From the NCBI RefSeq assembly GCF_004217145.1, contig NZ_SHKR01000012.1, positions 62,001-126,000 of the forward strand: a stretch of DNA of 64,000 nucleotides, in the 5' to 3' direction. The notes beneath the pieces are model-generated. The model searched no databases, was not told the origin of the DNA, and saw only the letters and a list, made by a program, of their open reading frames with translations. Source of the stretch: Kribbella rubisoli (lineage in GTDB: Bacteria; Actinomycetota; Actinomycetes; Propionibacteriales; Kribbellaceae). Below, one piece after another: positions 45,737 to 53,233 of this stretch. The translations under genes and the position numbers were made by a program. The first letter of the stretch is position 1. The number at the start of each line of letters is the position of its first letter.

Positions 45737-46221
45737 CGCCGTTCTTGCTGCTCCCTCAAGGCCTTCAATTTTCCCAGATAGGCCACCTTCGCCTTCAGCA
45801 GCTCGTTCTCCCGACGCAGCCGCTCCAGCTCCGACTCCGGCGGTGCTGACTCAGGGTCCTTTCGTGGCCGGCCTTTCGGTTTCGGCCGCAGCCCATCAGC
45901 ACCCTCCTGGCGATACCTACGGGCCCACGTCTTCACCAGTTTCGGCGAGGACAACTCGTGCTCGGCCGCCAGCTCCGTGGCCGGCTCACCGGCGAGGAAC
46001 CGCTCGACCACGGCCAGCTTGAACTCGAACGAGAATGCCCGCTTGCCTGGTTGGGCCACCAGCGCTCCCTTGCCATGGATCCGCCACCGCTGATACAGCA
46101 GCTTGACCGGGTCAGGCGCGGCCACCAGCCGCGTCGCCACAGCCCACGAGCCCATCCCCTCCTCGAACAAACCTAGCGCCAGCACCCGCTGCGCCTCGGT
46201 CAGCGAACTACGTCGATCCAT
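45733..46221 (-). CDS. IS3-family OrfA (DNA-binding)
   Basis: 162 aa. Two helix-turn-helix segments (LTEAQRVLALGLFEEG... and FKLAVVERFLAGEPATELAAE) recognise the terminal repeats. The C-terminal leucine-zipper-like helix (ELERLRRENELLKAKVAYLGKL) mediates multimerisation; the length fits IS150-type OrfA. The ATG at 46221 lies just inside a strong palindrome that may hide its ribosome-binding site from read-through transcripts. Confidence 0.95.
   Translation of the reverse strand: MDRRSSLTEAQRVLALGLFEEGMGSWAVATRLVAAPDPVKLLYQRWRIHGKGALVAQPGKRAFSFEFKLAVVERFLAGEPATELAAEHELSSPKLVKTWARRYRQEGADGLRPKPKGRPRKDPESAPPESELERLRRENELLKAKVAYLGKLKALREQQERR
45769..45775 (-). other. Programmed -1 frameshift heptamer in the IS
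   Basis: On the reverse strand G GGA AAA in the orfA frame (X XXY YYZ type). The orfB frame is open from here through its own start, so a -1 slip gives an OrfAB fusion with no intervening stop. Confidence 0.75.
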
Positions 46222-46226
46222 ACGAA

Positions 46227-46276
46227 AGCTCCCCAGGAGTTGGAACTGAAATTCTCAGTCCAACTTCTGGGGAGCT
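46227..46276. repeat. 50-bp palindrome at the orfA end of the IS
   Basis: AGCTCCCCAG (46227-46236) and CTGGGGAGCT (46267-46276) are perfect arms; the inner arms AGTTGGA/TCCAACT continue the pairing imperfectly. It contains the terminal inverted repeat and the GGGGAG that would serve as the orfA ribosome-binding site, so transcripts entering from outside would fold it away. Confidence 0.8.
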
Positions 46277-46287
46277 GTTCACGTCCT

Positions 46288-46301
46288 GGGGGCTTTCTGC
46301 T
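46288..46301. terminator. Right arm of the split bidirectional terminator
   Basis: GGGGGCTTTCTGCT, perfect complement of 44795-44808. It now lies 12 bp after the mdh stop (reverse strand) without its partner nearby, so mdh transcription may run into the IS. Confidence 0.85.
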
Positions 46302-46313
46302 TGCTCGCGAAGG

Positions 46314-47306
46314 TCAGCCGATCAGGCCGAGGGCCTTCACCGCGTCGCGCTCCTCGCCGAGTTCGGCGACCGAGGCGTCGATCTTGCCGCGGGAGAAGTC
46401 GTTGATCTCCAGGCCCTGCACGATCTCCCAGTTGGCGTCCTTGACGGTCACCGGGAACGACGAGATCAGGCCCTCCGCGACGCCGTACGAGCCGTCGGAG
46501 ACGACAGCCATCGACAGCCAGTCGCCGTCGGCCGAGCCGGCCAGCCAGTCGCGGGTGTGGTCGATGGTGGCGGCCGCGGCGGAGGCGGCCGAGGACGCGC
46601 CCCGGGCCTCGATGATCGCGGCGCCGCGCTTCTGCACGGTCGGGAGGAAGTCGTTCTCCAGCCAGGCCTGGTCGTTGACGACCTCGGCCGCGTTCTTGCC
46701 GGCCACCTCGGCGTGGAAGATGTCCGGGTACTGCGTCGCGGAGTGGTTGCCCCAGATCGTCAGCCTCTTCAGATCGGTGACGTGCACGCCGGTCTTCTTG
46801 GCCAGCTGCGCCAGCGCCCGGTTGTGGTCGAGCCGGGTCAGCGCGGAGAACCGCTCGGCCGGGATGTCCGGCGCGTTGCTCTTCGCGATCAGCGCGTTCG
46901 TGTTGGCCGGGTTGCCGGTGACGGTGATCCGGACGTCGTCGGCGGCGTGGTCGTTCAGCGCCTTGCCCTGGACGGTGAAGATCGCGCCGTTGGCCTCGAG
47001 CAGGTCACCGCGCTCCATACCCTTGGTCCGCGGCCGCGCACCCACCAGCAGCGCGACGTTGACGCCGTCGAAGACCACGTTCGGGTCGTCGCCGATCTCG
47101 ATCCCGGCCAGCGCCGGGAACGCGGAGTCCTCGAGCTCCATCACGACGCCCTCAAGTGCCTTCAGCGCCGGGGTGATCTCGAGCAGCCGCAGCTCCACCG
47201 GGGTGTCCGGCCCGAGCAGGGCCCCGCTCGCGATCCGGAACAGCAGGCTGTATCCGATATTCCCCGCGGCCCCGGTAACGGCCACCTTCACCGGTGTAGT
47301 GCTCAC
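46314..47306 (-). CDS. mdh: Malate dehydrogenase
   Basis: 330 aa from GTG 47306, with AGGAG 8 nt upstream. NAD-binding loop [34 protein letters not shown] with the substrate Arg, TGNPANTNA, and the catalytic His in [12 protein letters not shown]. This is the cytosolic-type MDH of actinobacteria and interconverts malate and oxaloacetate in the TCA cycle. Usually next to folD-DUF3017; here about 15 kb of accessory genes separate them. The terminator downstream has been split by an insertion sequence. Confidence 0.97.
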   Translation of the reverse strand: MSTTPVKVAVTGAAGNIGYSLLFRIASGALLGPDTPVELRLLEITPALKALEGVVMELEDSAFPALAGIEIGDDPNVVFDGVNVALLVGARPRTKGMERGDLLEANGAIFTVQGKALNDHAADDVRITVTGNPANTNALIAKSNAPDIPAERFSALTRLDHNRALAQLAKKTGVHVTDLKRLTIWGNHSATQYPDIFHAEVAGKNAAEVVNDQAWLENDFLPTVQKRGAAIIEARGASSAASAAAATIDHTRDWLAGSADGDWLSMAVVSDGSYGVAEGLISSFPVTVKDANWEIVQGLEINDFSRGKIDASVAELGEERDAVKALGLIG

Positions 47307-47410
47307 GACACGCTCCTAGAAACTCATTGTTGGTGTGCTTCGGACGCTAGCAAGCCCGGCGTCCGGTACCAACGCTGGGGGCGACCGAATAGCTCACATC
47401 CCAATACATC

Positions 47411-47432
47411 ATTCACCGATCGGTCATCCGGC
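47411..47432 (+). promoter_or_regulatory. Possible Pho box (two 11-nt direct-repeat units)
   Basis: ATTCACCGATC followed directly by GGTCATCCGGC, resembling the Streptomyces PhoP direct repeats (G[GT]TCAYYYR[GC]G). It lies 67 bp before the ATG of the GDPD gene. Similar boxes control glpQ genes in Streptomyces. Match is partial in unit 1. Confidence 0.4.
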
Positions 47433-47498
47433 GTACGTCACGCCGCCGTCGCTGTGTCCGAGGGTGGCGCAAAGTCCCTGATGTGTAAGGAGTAACCC

Positions 47499-48584
47499 AT
47501 GAAGCGATTGGTGCCGGTCGCTGTTTCGGCGATTGCGGTGGTCGCGTCGGTCCTCGTCCCGCAGACCGTCGAGGCGACCAAGCACGACGACTTCGTCATC
47601 GTCGGCCACCGGGGCGCGTCCGGCTACCGGCCCGAGCACACGCTGGCGTCGTACGAGCTGGCCGCACGGATGGGTGCCGACTACATCGAGCCCGACCTGG
47701 TCACCACCAAGGACCACGTGCTGGTCACCCGGCACGAGCCCGAGATCGGCGGTACGACGGACGTCGCGAACCACCCGGAGTTCAACGACCGCAAGAAGAC
47801 CAAGCTGCTCGACGGAGTCGCGGTCACCGGCTGGTTCACGGAGGACTTCACGCTGGCCGAGCTGAAGGCGCTACGCGCCAAGGAGCGGATTCCCGCGACC
47901 CGTCAGCACAACACGGTGTTCGACGGGCACTACCAGATCCCGACCTTCCAGGAAGTGATCGACCTCAGCAAGCGGCTGTCCAAGGAGCTCGGCCGCCCGA
48001 TCGGCATCTACCCCGAGACCAAGCACCCGACGTACTTCCGGCAGCAAGGCCTGCCGCTCGAGCCGGAGCTCGTCCGGACGCTGAACCGCAACGGCCTGAA
48101 CAAGAAGGACGCGAAGGTGTTCGTGCAGTCCTTCGAGGTCTCCAACCTGAAAGCACTGGACAACGAGCTCCGGGTCCCGCTGGTGCAGCTGACCAGCTCG
48201 GTCGGCGCGCCGTACGACTTCGTGGCCTCCGGCGACAAGCGCACGTACGCCGACATCGTCAGCGCGAAGGGTCTGCGCGAGGTCGCGACGTACGCCGACG
48301 GTGTCGGGCCGAGCAAGGACCAGATCATCCCGCTGGACGCGGCCGGCAAGCTGGGCAAGCCGACCAGCCTGGTCGCCGACGCGCACAAGGCCGGCCTGGT
48401 CGTGCACCCGTACACGTTCCGGGTCGAGAACACCTTCCTGCCGGCCGACTTCGACAGCTCGGCCAGTCCGAACGACTCGGGCAACCTGTTCGGCGAGATC
48501 GCGGCGTACCGCAAGGCCGGGATCGACGGGCTGTTCACCGACAACACCGATATCGCGGTGGCCGAGGAGAAGGAAGCTCGCTGA
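47499..48584 (+). CDS. Secreted glycerophosphodiester phosphodiesterase
   Basis: 361 aa from ATG 47499 (AAGGAG upstream). Signal peptide (LVPVAVSAIAVVASVLVPQTVEA) then the GDPD TIM barrel: VGHRGASGYRPEHTL with catalytic His and Arg, DYIEPDLVTTKDHVLVTRHEPEI with metal ligands, and GIYPETKHP. It hydrolyses glycerophosphodiesters (from phospholipids or teichoic acid) outside the cell to glycerol-3-phosphate, supplying phosphate and carbon. A Pho-box-like sequence upstream suggests induction by phosphate starvation. Confidence 0.95.
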   Translation: MKRLVPVAVSAIAVVASVLVPQTVEATKHDDFVIVGHRGASGYRPEHTLASYELAARMGADYIEPDLVTTKDHVLVTRHEPEIGGTTDVANHPEFNDRKKTKLLDGVAVTGWFTEDFTLAELKALRAKERIPATRQHNTVFDGHYQIPTFQEVIDLSKRLSKELGRPIGIYPETKHPTYFRQQGLPLEPELVRTLNRNGLNKKDAKVFVQSFEVSNLKALDNELRVPLVQLTSSVGAPYDFVASGDKRTYADIVSAKGLREVATYADGVGPSKDQIIPLDAAGKLGKPTSLVADAHKAGLVVHPYTFRVENTFLPADFDSSASPNDSGNLFGEIAAYRKAGIDGLFTDNTDIAVAEEKEAR

Positions 48585-48600
48585 CTGAAATGATGGGCGG

Positions 48601-49407
48601 GTGGAACGGCGGACGGCCTCCGGGCTGGCGAGTGTAGAGGCGCAGCACGACGGGACATTCGTGCTGCGGATCGACGGGTCGCCGCAGTCGCAGGTCGATC
48701 TGGCCGATCCCACCCACCTGCCGTTCGAGTACATGCGCCGGATCGGCGACGTCGTGGACGCGATCGCGCCGCGACGTCAGCCGGTCGCGGTGCTGCACGT
48801 CGGCGGGGCCGCGTTGAGCATCCCGCGGTACGTCGCCGTCACCCGACCGCGGTCCCGGCAGATCGTGCTCGAGCCGGACGAGGACCTGACCGAGTTCGTC
48901 CGCGAGGCGCTTCCGCTGCCGAAACGGACGGGCATCAAGGTGCGGCCGGTCACGGGCCGGGCCGGCATCGGCGAGGTGTACGACGACTCGATGGACGTGG
49001 TGATCCTGGACGCGTTCGAGCATGAGGCGGTGCCGGCGAATCTGGTGACGGCGGAGTTCTTCGCGGAGTGCGCCCGGGTCCTGCGGCCGACCGGCGTACT
49101 GGTGGCGAATCTGATCGACGGGAAGGCCGGGTTGCCGTTCATCCGGCGTACTGCGGCGACCGTGCGAGCGGCGATCGGGGCCGGGGTGGTGCTCGCGGAG
49201 CGGAAGATCCTGCGTGGCAAGGGATTCGGGAACGTCATCATGGTCGCGTCACGGCAGCCCGTTCCCGCAATGACCGATGCGGGGCGGCGCGCCCAACCGC
49301 CGTACGACGTGATGGCGCTCGACGAGCTGGCCGGCAAGGCCGCACCCCTGACGGATGCGGAAGCCTACGTCCCGCCACGAGCCCCAGCCTCGGTCTTCCG
49401 CAGTTGA
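48601..49407 (+). CDS. Spermidine synthase-like methyltransferase-fold protein
   Basis: 268 aa from GTG 48601, 16 bp after the GDPD stop. Rossmann-like motifs are AVLHVGGAALSIPRYVA (motif I), IVLEPDEDLTEFV (acidic residue binding the nucleoside) and DVVILDAFEHEAVP with the Asp of the active-site loop. It matches the 'fused MFS/spermidine synthase' group without the MFS part. The polyamine site is not evident, so it may act on another substrate. Confidence 0.85.
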   Translation: MERRTASGLASVEAQHDGTFVLRIDGSPQSQVDLADPTHLPFEYMRRIGDVVDAIAPRRQPVAVLHVGGAALSIPRYVAVTRPRSRQIVLEPDEDLTEFVREALPLPKRTGIKVRPVTGRAGIGEVYDDSMDVVILDAFEHEAVPANLVTAEFFAECARVLRPTGVLVANLIDGKAGLPFIRRTAATVRAAIGAGVVLAERKILRGKGFGNVIMVASRQPVPAMTDAGRRAQPPYDVMALDELAGKAAPLTDAEAYVPPRAPASVFRS

Positions 49408-49436
49408 CCCAGGCCTCCGGCCGGAGCCGGCCGTGC

Positions 49437-49958
49437 CTAGGCGCTCTCGGTCAGAGGTGAGTGGTCGCGGGCGGCGCCGAGGCGCTCAACCGTGCGGGCG
49501 ACTGCGGCGCGCTCAGCTGCGGTTGCGCCGACCGCTCGGACCAGCCGGTCGAGCCGGTCAGGGCTGGCCAGCCGTGCCCCTTGCAACCATGCCTGCAGCG
49601 TGGCCCTCGGGATGCCGGTGAGCCCCGCGAGCGTCCGCAACGACCGTGGTCGGGCGAGCGCTGCGACAGCGGCGCCCAGCTCTTCCAGCGTCTCGGCTTC
49701 GTCGAGTAGGCCGACGATGTCGCGGGGGTCCCGGTTTGACTGTTCCCAGCGGCGGCGCCAGACGGGCAGCAGGTCGGTGGGTACACCGCATCCGGTGAGG
49801 AATGCGGCGGCGACCTCCCAGGACGGCAGCTGTTTGGTCGCGCGGATCAGGTGTGGATGGGAGTAGTGGGCGCGGTCCGCCAATTGCCGGTAGCTCAACC
49901 CGGCGTGACGCCGTACCCGTTGCAACGCTTCCGGGAAGTCCTCCACGTGTTCAAACAT
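49437..49958 (-). CDS. XRE-type regulator with two helix-turn-helix segments
   Basis: 173 aa. The first HTH (residues 10-42, LQRVRRHAGLSYRQLADRAHYSHPHLI) resembles the HTH_31 of actinobacterial regulators; the second (about 108-140, LAGLTGIPRATLQAWLQG) suggests DNA binding as a double unit. No ligand domain and no WD40/NB-ARC part is attached, unlike many longer relatives. The start codon is inside an ACGTGTT-N12-AACACGT inverted repeat, likely autoregulatory. Divergent from the MOSC gene. Confidence 0.85.
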   Translation of the reverse strand: MFEHVEDFPEALQRVRRHAGLSYRQLADRAHYSHPHLIRATKQLPSWEVAAAFLTGCGVPTDLLPVWRRRWEQSNRDPRDIVGLLDEAETLEELGAAVAALARPRSLRTLAGLTGIPRATLQAWLQGARLASPDRLDRLVRAVGATAAERAAVARTVERLGAARDHSPLTESA

Positions 49959-49970
49959 AACTCAACACGT
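49945..49970. promoter_or_regulatory. Inverted repeat over the XRE start codon, candidate operator
   Basis: ACGTGTT (49945-49951) and AACACGT (49964-49970) separated by 12 bp, covering the ATG (49958-49956). A further CAAAC/GTTTC half-site pair is nearby. The divergent MOSC promoter (TAGGCT at 49992-49997) is 22 bp away, so the regulator may control both genes. Confidence 0.45.
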
Positions 49971-50004
49971 TTCAACAGATCAAGCGGCAGTTAGGCTTGA
50001 CCCT

Positions 50005-50856
50005 GTGTCCGTCGCGAAGGTTGCCGCCCTGGCCTACTACCCGGTGAAAGGTCTCGCCGGGATTCCCGTCGACTCAGCTGAGGTCGGTCCGACCGGCCTG
50101 CTGAACGACCGGCTGTTCATGCTCGTCGAGCCGGACGGTACGTTCCTCAGCCAACGCAAGCTCCCCGCGATGGCAACCCTCCGCGCCGAGCTGGCCGGCG
50201 ACACCCTCCAGCTGTCCGCCCCCGACGCACCCGATCTCGAGCTGGCGATCAAGTACGACGGCAAGCGGCGCGACGTCAGCCTGTTCGGCAAATGGTTCGG
50301 CCAGGGCGTCGTACAGGACCCGGCCGCGGATGAGTGGTTCACGGCCCGCCTCGGTACGCCGGCTGCACTGGTCCGCGTCACGCCCGAGCACGAACGGCCC
50401 GGCTGGGGTGCGCATCGCGGCCTCACCGGGTACGGCGACGCGCACGCGCTGATGATCACGTCGCTGTCGTCACTCGACGGGCTGAATGCGCGCATCGTCG
50501 AGCGCGGCGGCGAGGTGATCCCGATGAATCGCTTCCGGCCGAACATCGTCGTGTCCGGCTGGCCGGAGCCGCACACCGAGGACAAGGTCCTGCGGATGAC
50601 TGCCGGCGCCGTCGAGATCGGCTACTCGGCGCGCGGCATCCGGTGTGCGGTTCCGACGGTGGATCAGCTGACCGGTGCCAAGTCAGGGCCGGAGCCGACC
50701 AGGACGCTGGCGACGTACCGGCGCGAACCGGCGTACGGCGGCGGCGTCAGCTTCGGCATCAAGGCCGCAGTACTTGCCGGAGGCACCATTCGCGTCGGCG
50801 ACGAGATCGCCGTCCGGGAATGGATCCCGGACGGCACCGATCCCGCACAGGACTAG
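50005..50856 (+). CDS. MOSC domain-containing protein
   Basis: 283 aa from GTG 50005. The N-terminal MOSC beta-barrel (VAALAYYPVKGLAGIPVDS...) is followed by the MOSC domain (FRPNIVVSGWPEPHTEDKV) with a cysteine in RCAVPTVDQ that is conserved in molybdenum-cofactor sulfurase C-terminal domains and mARC-type N-reductases. No separate reductase domain is fused. TAGGCT lies 7 nt before the start (49992-49997), so the mRNA is probably leaderless. The stop overlaps the convergent lamin-tail gene. Confidence 0.9.
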   Translation: MSVAKVAALAYYPVKGLAGIPVDSAEVGPTGLLNDRLFMLVEPDGTFLSQRKLPAMATLRAELAGDTLQLSAPDAPDLELAIKYDGKRRDVSLFGKWFGQGVVQDPAADEWFTARLGTPAALVRVTPEHERPGWGAHRGLTGYGDAHALMITSLSSLDGLNARIVERGGEVIPMNRFRPNIVVSGWPEPHTEDKVLRMTAGAVEIGYSARGIRCAVPTVDQLTGAKSGPEPTRTLATYRREPAYGGGVSFGIKAAVLAGGTIRVGDEIAVREWIPDGTDPAQD

Positions 50857-51323
50857 CAACCCACCCTGTAGCGGCCGGTGACGGCCTTGTAGGTGCAGGT
50901 GTCGAAGGTTTTGCCGGCCGGGGTCTGGAAGCGGGCGGTGTCGCCGGTGTTGTTCCAGACGTACCAGCTCTGGTTCCAGTAGAGCGTCAGTGCCCGGTTG
51001 CGGTTCTTGCCGGTGCGGACGATGACCGTCGACCGGCCGGGCAGCACGTAGCCGCGCGGGAACACGAACACGTGGTTGGCCACGTCGGCGACCCGGAAGC
51101 CGGACAAGTTGATCGGCCGGCTGCTGATGTTGCGGACAGTGAAGAATTCGTTGTTGATCTGGGCGTTGGTGCGGACGTCCGTGCCCGGCGGGTCGTACTG
51201 GATCCCGCTGAGTACGGCGGTGATCGCCGCGTCGGCCGTCAGCGGCGCGAAGGCCGCCGTACCGGCCAGCACCACCGCGGCCGTCGCGGCGGAAAAGAGC
51301 GTGCGGAAGCGTCGTGCGAACAC
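50853..51323 (-). CDS. Secreted lamin-tail domain (LTD) protein
   Basis: 156 aa from GTG 51323. Signal peptide (FRTLFSAATAAVVLAGTAAFAPLTADA) and then a single LTD immunoglobulin-like fold: YDPPGTDVRTNAQINNEFF, VRNISSRPINLSGFRVAD, NNTGDTARFQTPAGKTFDT, with two cysteines near the end (CTYKAV and final GC) likely bridged. LTDs in bacteria are surface or extracellular binding modules. It has a good promoter (51402-51431) and a structured leader of about 70 nt. Confidence 0.93.
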   Translation of the reverse strand: MFARRFRTLFSAATAAVVLAGTAAFAPLTADAAITAVLSGIQYDPPGTDVRTNAQINNEFFTVRNISSRPINLSGFRVADVANHVFVFPRGYVLPGRSTVIVRTGKNRNRALTLYWNQSWYVWNNTGDTARFQTPAGKTFDTCTYKAVTGRYRVGC

Positions 51324-51336
51324 AGAAAATCCCCTT

Positions 51337-51395
51337 CGGCAGTGGGCCGAATCTCCCCCCGGCCCGATGAACTTCGGCTGCCGGTTCCCCCCGGC
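51337..51395 (-). promoter_or_regulatory. Structured 5' leader with two mutually exclusive pairings
   Basis: On the transcript, hairpin A is GCCGG-GGGGAA-CCGGC (51395-51380) and hairpin B is GGGCCG-N10-CGGCCC (51365-51344), both with G-rich loops. Bases CTGCCG on the + strand (51378-51383) overlap hairpin A but can instead pair with CGGCAG (51337-51342), closing a stem around hairpin B, beside the GAAGGGG ribosome-binding site. This is a switch-like arrangement; no known riboswitch is recognised. Confidence 0.45.
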
Positions 51396-51401
51396 GGTCG
51401 C

Positions 51402-51431
51402 ACGCTAGTCGTTACGCTCCGTGCTCGTCAA
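51402..51431 (-). promoter_or_regulatory. Promoter of the lamin-tail protein gene
   Basis: Reverse strand TTGACG (51431-51426), 18-nt spacer, TAGCGT (51407-51402): close to the actinobacterial housekeeping consensus. Transcript start expected near 51395. Confidence 0.7.
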
Positions 51432-51435
51432 GGGC

Positions 51436-52197
51436 TCAACCAATGGGTGTCGCGACCCCGTGCTCGAGCACCTTCACACGCCCTTCCAACCCGGCCTCAC
51501 GGAACGCGGAGACGAGCTGATCGGGCCCTTCGGTGAAGTGCGCCCAGCCCTCGGTGTGTACCGGGACGATCGTCGCCGCACCGAGCAGTCGCGCTGCCTC
51601 GACCGCGTCCGCGGACGTCAGCGTCAGGTTGGCTCCGTCGAGCAGCGCGGTCCGCGCGGCGCCGGCGAACAGCACCGCGACATCGATCGGTGCGAAGTGG
51701 TCCGCGATCTCCTTCACCAGCCCGAGCGACGCGTTGTCGCCGGCGACGTACACGGTCGGCAGCCCTTCGCCCTGCAGCACGAAACCAGTGACGACGCCGA
51801 GCACCTTCTCAGCACCTTCCGGGCCGTGCAGCGCGGGTACGCCGGTCACCGTGACGACGCCGCCGTCCGGTCGGGGCAGGTCGATCGACTCCCAGTTCTC
51901 CAGGCCGCGGACGCCTTCGATGCGAGTGGCCGCGCCTGGGGTCGAGAGGACGGTCGGGATGGTCGCCAGCAGCGCGCGGCCGGCGTCGTCGAGGTTGTCC
52001 TTGTGCTCGTCGTGCGAGACGAGGGCGACATCGATCGGACCGAGCTTGCCGGCCGGGATCGCCGGGCCGATCAGCTTGGTCATCACCCGACCCGGCAGTT
52101 GGTAGTCGCGGGGCTCGTCGAAGGCGGGGTCGATCAGGAACGTCAGGCCGCCGAGGTTCAGGACGGCGGTCGGGCCGCCGATGTGCGTGATCTCCAT
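51436..52197 (-). CDS. UlaG-like metallo-beta-lactamase-fold hydrolase
   Basis: 253 aa from ATG 52197 with GGAGG 9 nt upstream. The metal motif is SHDEHKDNLD (HxxHxDN-type, a variant of HxHxDH), followed by ALHGPEG, YVAGDN with the bridging Asp, and VPVHTEGW with the last His. This matches the UlaG/NAPE-PLD-like group that hydrolyses lactones or phosphodiesters; substrate unknown. It is divergent from a second GlxA regulator with an 82-bp gap, so that regulator probably controls it. Confidence 0.92.
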   Translation of the reverse strand: MEITHIGGPTAVLNLGGLTFLIDPAFDEPRDYQLPGRVMTKLIGPAIPAGKLGPIDVALVSHDEHKDNLDDAGRALLATIPTVLSTPGAATRIEGVRGLENWESIDLPRPDGGVVTVTGVPALHGPEGAEKVLGVVTGFVLQGEGLPTVYVAGDNASLGLVKEIADHFAPIDVAVLFAGAARTALLDGANLTLTSADAVEAARLLGAATIVPVHTEGWAHFTEGPDQLVSAFREAGLEGRVKVLEHGVATPIG

Positions 52198-52279
52198 GAC
52201 CACGATCCTCCGTCGCGGCGAGCCGTCCGGCCATTGGCCCGGGAGCCATAGTTGCCGAAGATCGGGCCATACTGTCCTC

Positions 52280-53233
52280 ATGCGTACTGTCGCGGTCCTC
52301 GCGTACGACGGGATGAGCCCGTTCCACCTGTCCGTGCCCTGCCTGGTGCTCGGCGAGCGACGGGGCCGCACGACGGGGTACGACGTACTCGTCTGCGCGG
52401 AGGAGCCTGGGTCGATGCGGACGAACGCCGGGTTCGGGATCAGCGTGGATCACGGGCTCGAGGCGATGGAGCGGGCCGATGTCGTCGTGCTGCCGAGCTG
52501 GGAGCCCGGTCGGCAGGCGTCCGACGTACTGCTGGACGCGATCCGGGGGGCGCATGCGCGCGGCGCGACGGTGGTGGGGTTGTGCATCGGGGCGTTCCTG
52601 GTGGCGGAGAGCGGGATCGCGGTGGGGCGCGAGGTGGTGACGCACTGGCGGTGGGCCGACGAGCTGCGCGTTCAGCATCCTGAGCTGGATGTGCGCGCGG
52701 ATGTGCTGTGGTCGGATCTCGGCGACGTGATCACCTCGGCGGGTACGGCGGCGTCGCTCGACTGCTGTCTGCACCTGGTTCGGATGCATCACGGGGTCGA
52801 GGAGGCGGAGAAGGTTGCCCGCGACATCGTCGTCGCGCCGCATCGGAGCGGGTCGCAGGCGCAGTACATCCCGGTGCCGGTGCCGCCGGATCCGGGCGAC
52901 GACGTGATCGAGAAGGCGATGGTGTGGGCGCGGGGGAGGCTTGACCAGCCGGTGTCGCTGGACGAGTGGGCCGGGGCGGTGGCGCTGTCGCGGCGTACGT
53001 TCACGCGGCAGTTCCGGGCGCGGACCGGGAGTTCGGGGCAGGCGTGGTTGTTGCGGCAACGGCTGGACCGGGCGCGGCTGTTGCTGGAGACAACCGATCT
53101 GCCGGTCGAGCGCGTCGCGGCGTCGAGTGGGTTCGGGAGCAGCGATGCGTTGCGGCACCACTTCCACGCGCTGCTGGGGACGACGCCGCAGCGGCATCGG
53201 CAGGAGTTCTACAGCAGCACGAGCAGGATGTAG
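52280..53233 (+). CDS. GlxA family transcriptional regulator (DJ-1/PfpI + AraC), second copy
   Basis: 317 aa from ATG 52280. DJ-1/PfpI-like domain with the cysteine elbow GLCIGAFLVAESG, then an AraC domain (VSLDEWAGAVALSRRTFTRQF and VERVAASSGFGSSDALRHHF). Domain plan is the same as the protein at 33084, with moderate similarity, and both genes are divergent from a small metal-binding enzyme. TACTGT lies 4 nt before the ATG (52270-52275). Its 3' end overlaps the next reverse gene by 25 bp. Confidence 0.92.
   Translation: MRTVAVLAYDGMSPFHLSVPCLVLGERRGRTTGYDVLVCAEEPGSMRTNAGFGISVDHGLEAMERADVVVLPSWEPGRQASDVLLDAIRGAHARGATVVGLCIGAFLVAESGIAVGREVVTHWRWADELRVQHPELDVRADVLWSDLGDVITSAGTAASLDCCLHLVRMHHGVEEAEKVARDIVVAPHRSGSQAQYIPVPVPPDPGDDVIEKAMVWARGRLDQPVSLDEWAGAVALSRRTFTRQFRARTGSSGQAWLLRQRLDRARLLLETTDLPVERVAASSGFGSSDALRHHFHALLGTTPQRHRQEFYSSTSRM

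Larger units (their letters stand above)
44818..46281 (-). mobile_element. IS3-family (IS150-like) insertion sequence, 1,464 bp
   Basis: Complete element with 26-bp imperfect terminal inverted repeats, 44818-44843 (TGAACTGGTCCCC...) and 46256-46281 (reverse complement TGAACAGCTCCCC...), identical at 22 of 26 positions. It carries orfA and orfB in the -1 relationship, with a slippery heptamer. Flanking trinucleotides are AGT and CGT, so a perfect 3-bp target duplication is not seen. Both reading frames are intact and the element looks recently active. It sits exactly in the loop of a terminator hairpin. Confidence 0.93.

Noticed and set aside
44815..46284. 3-bp target site duplication of the IS
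   Set aside because: Flanks read AGT on the left and CGT on the right; they differ, so no duplication is claimed.
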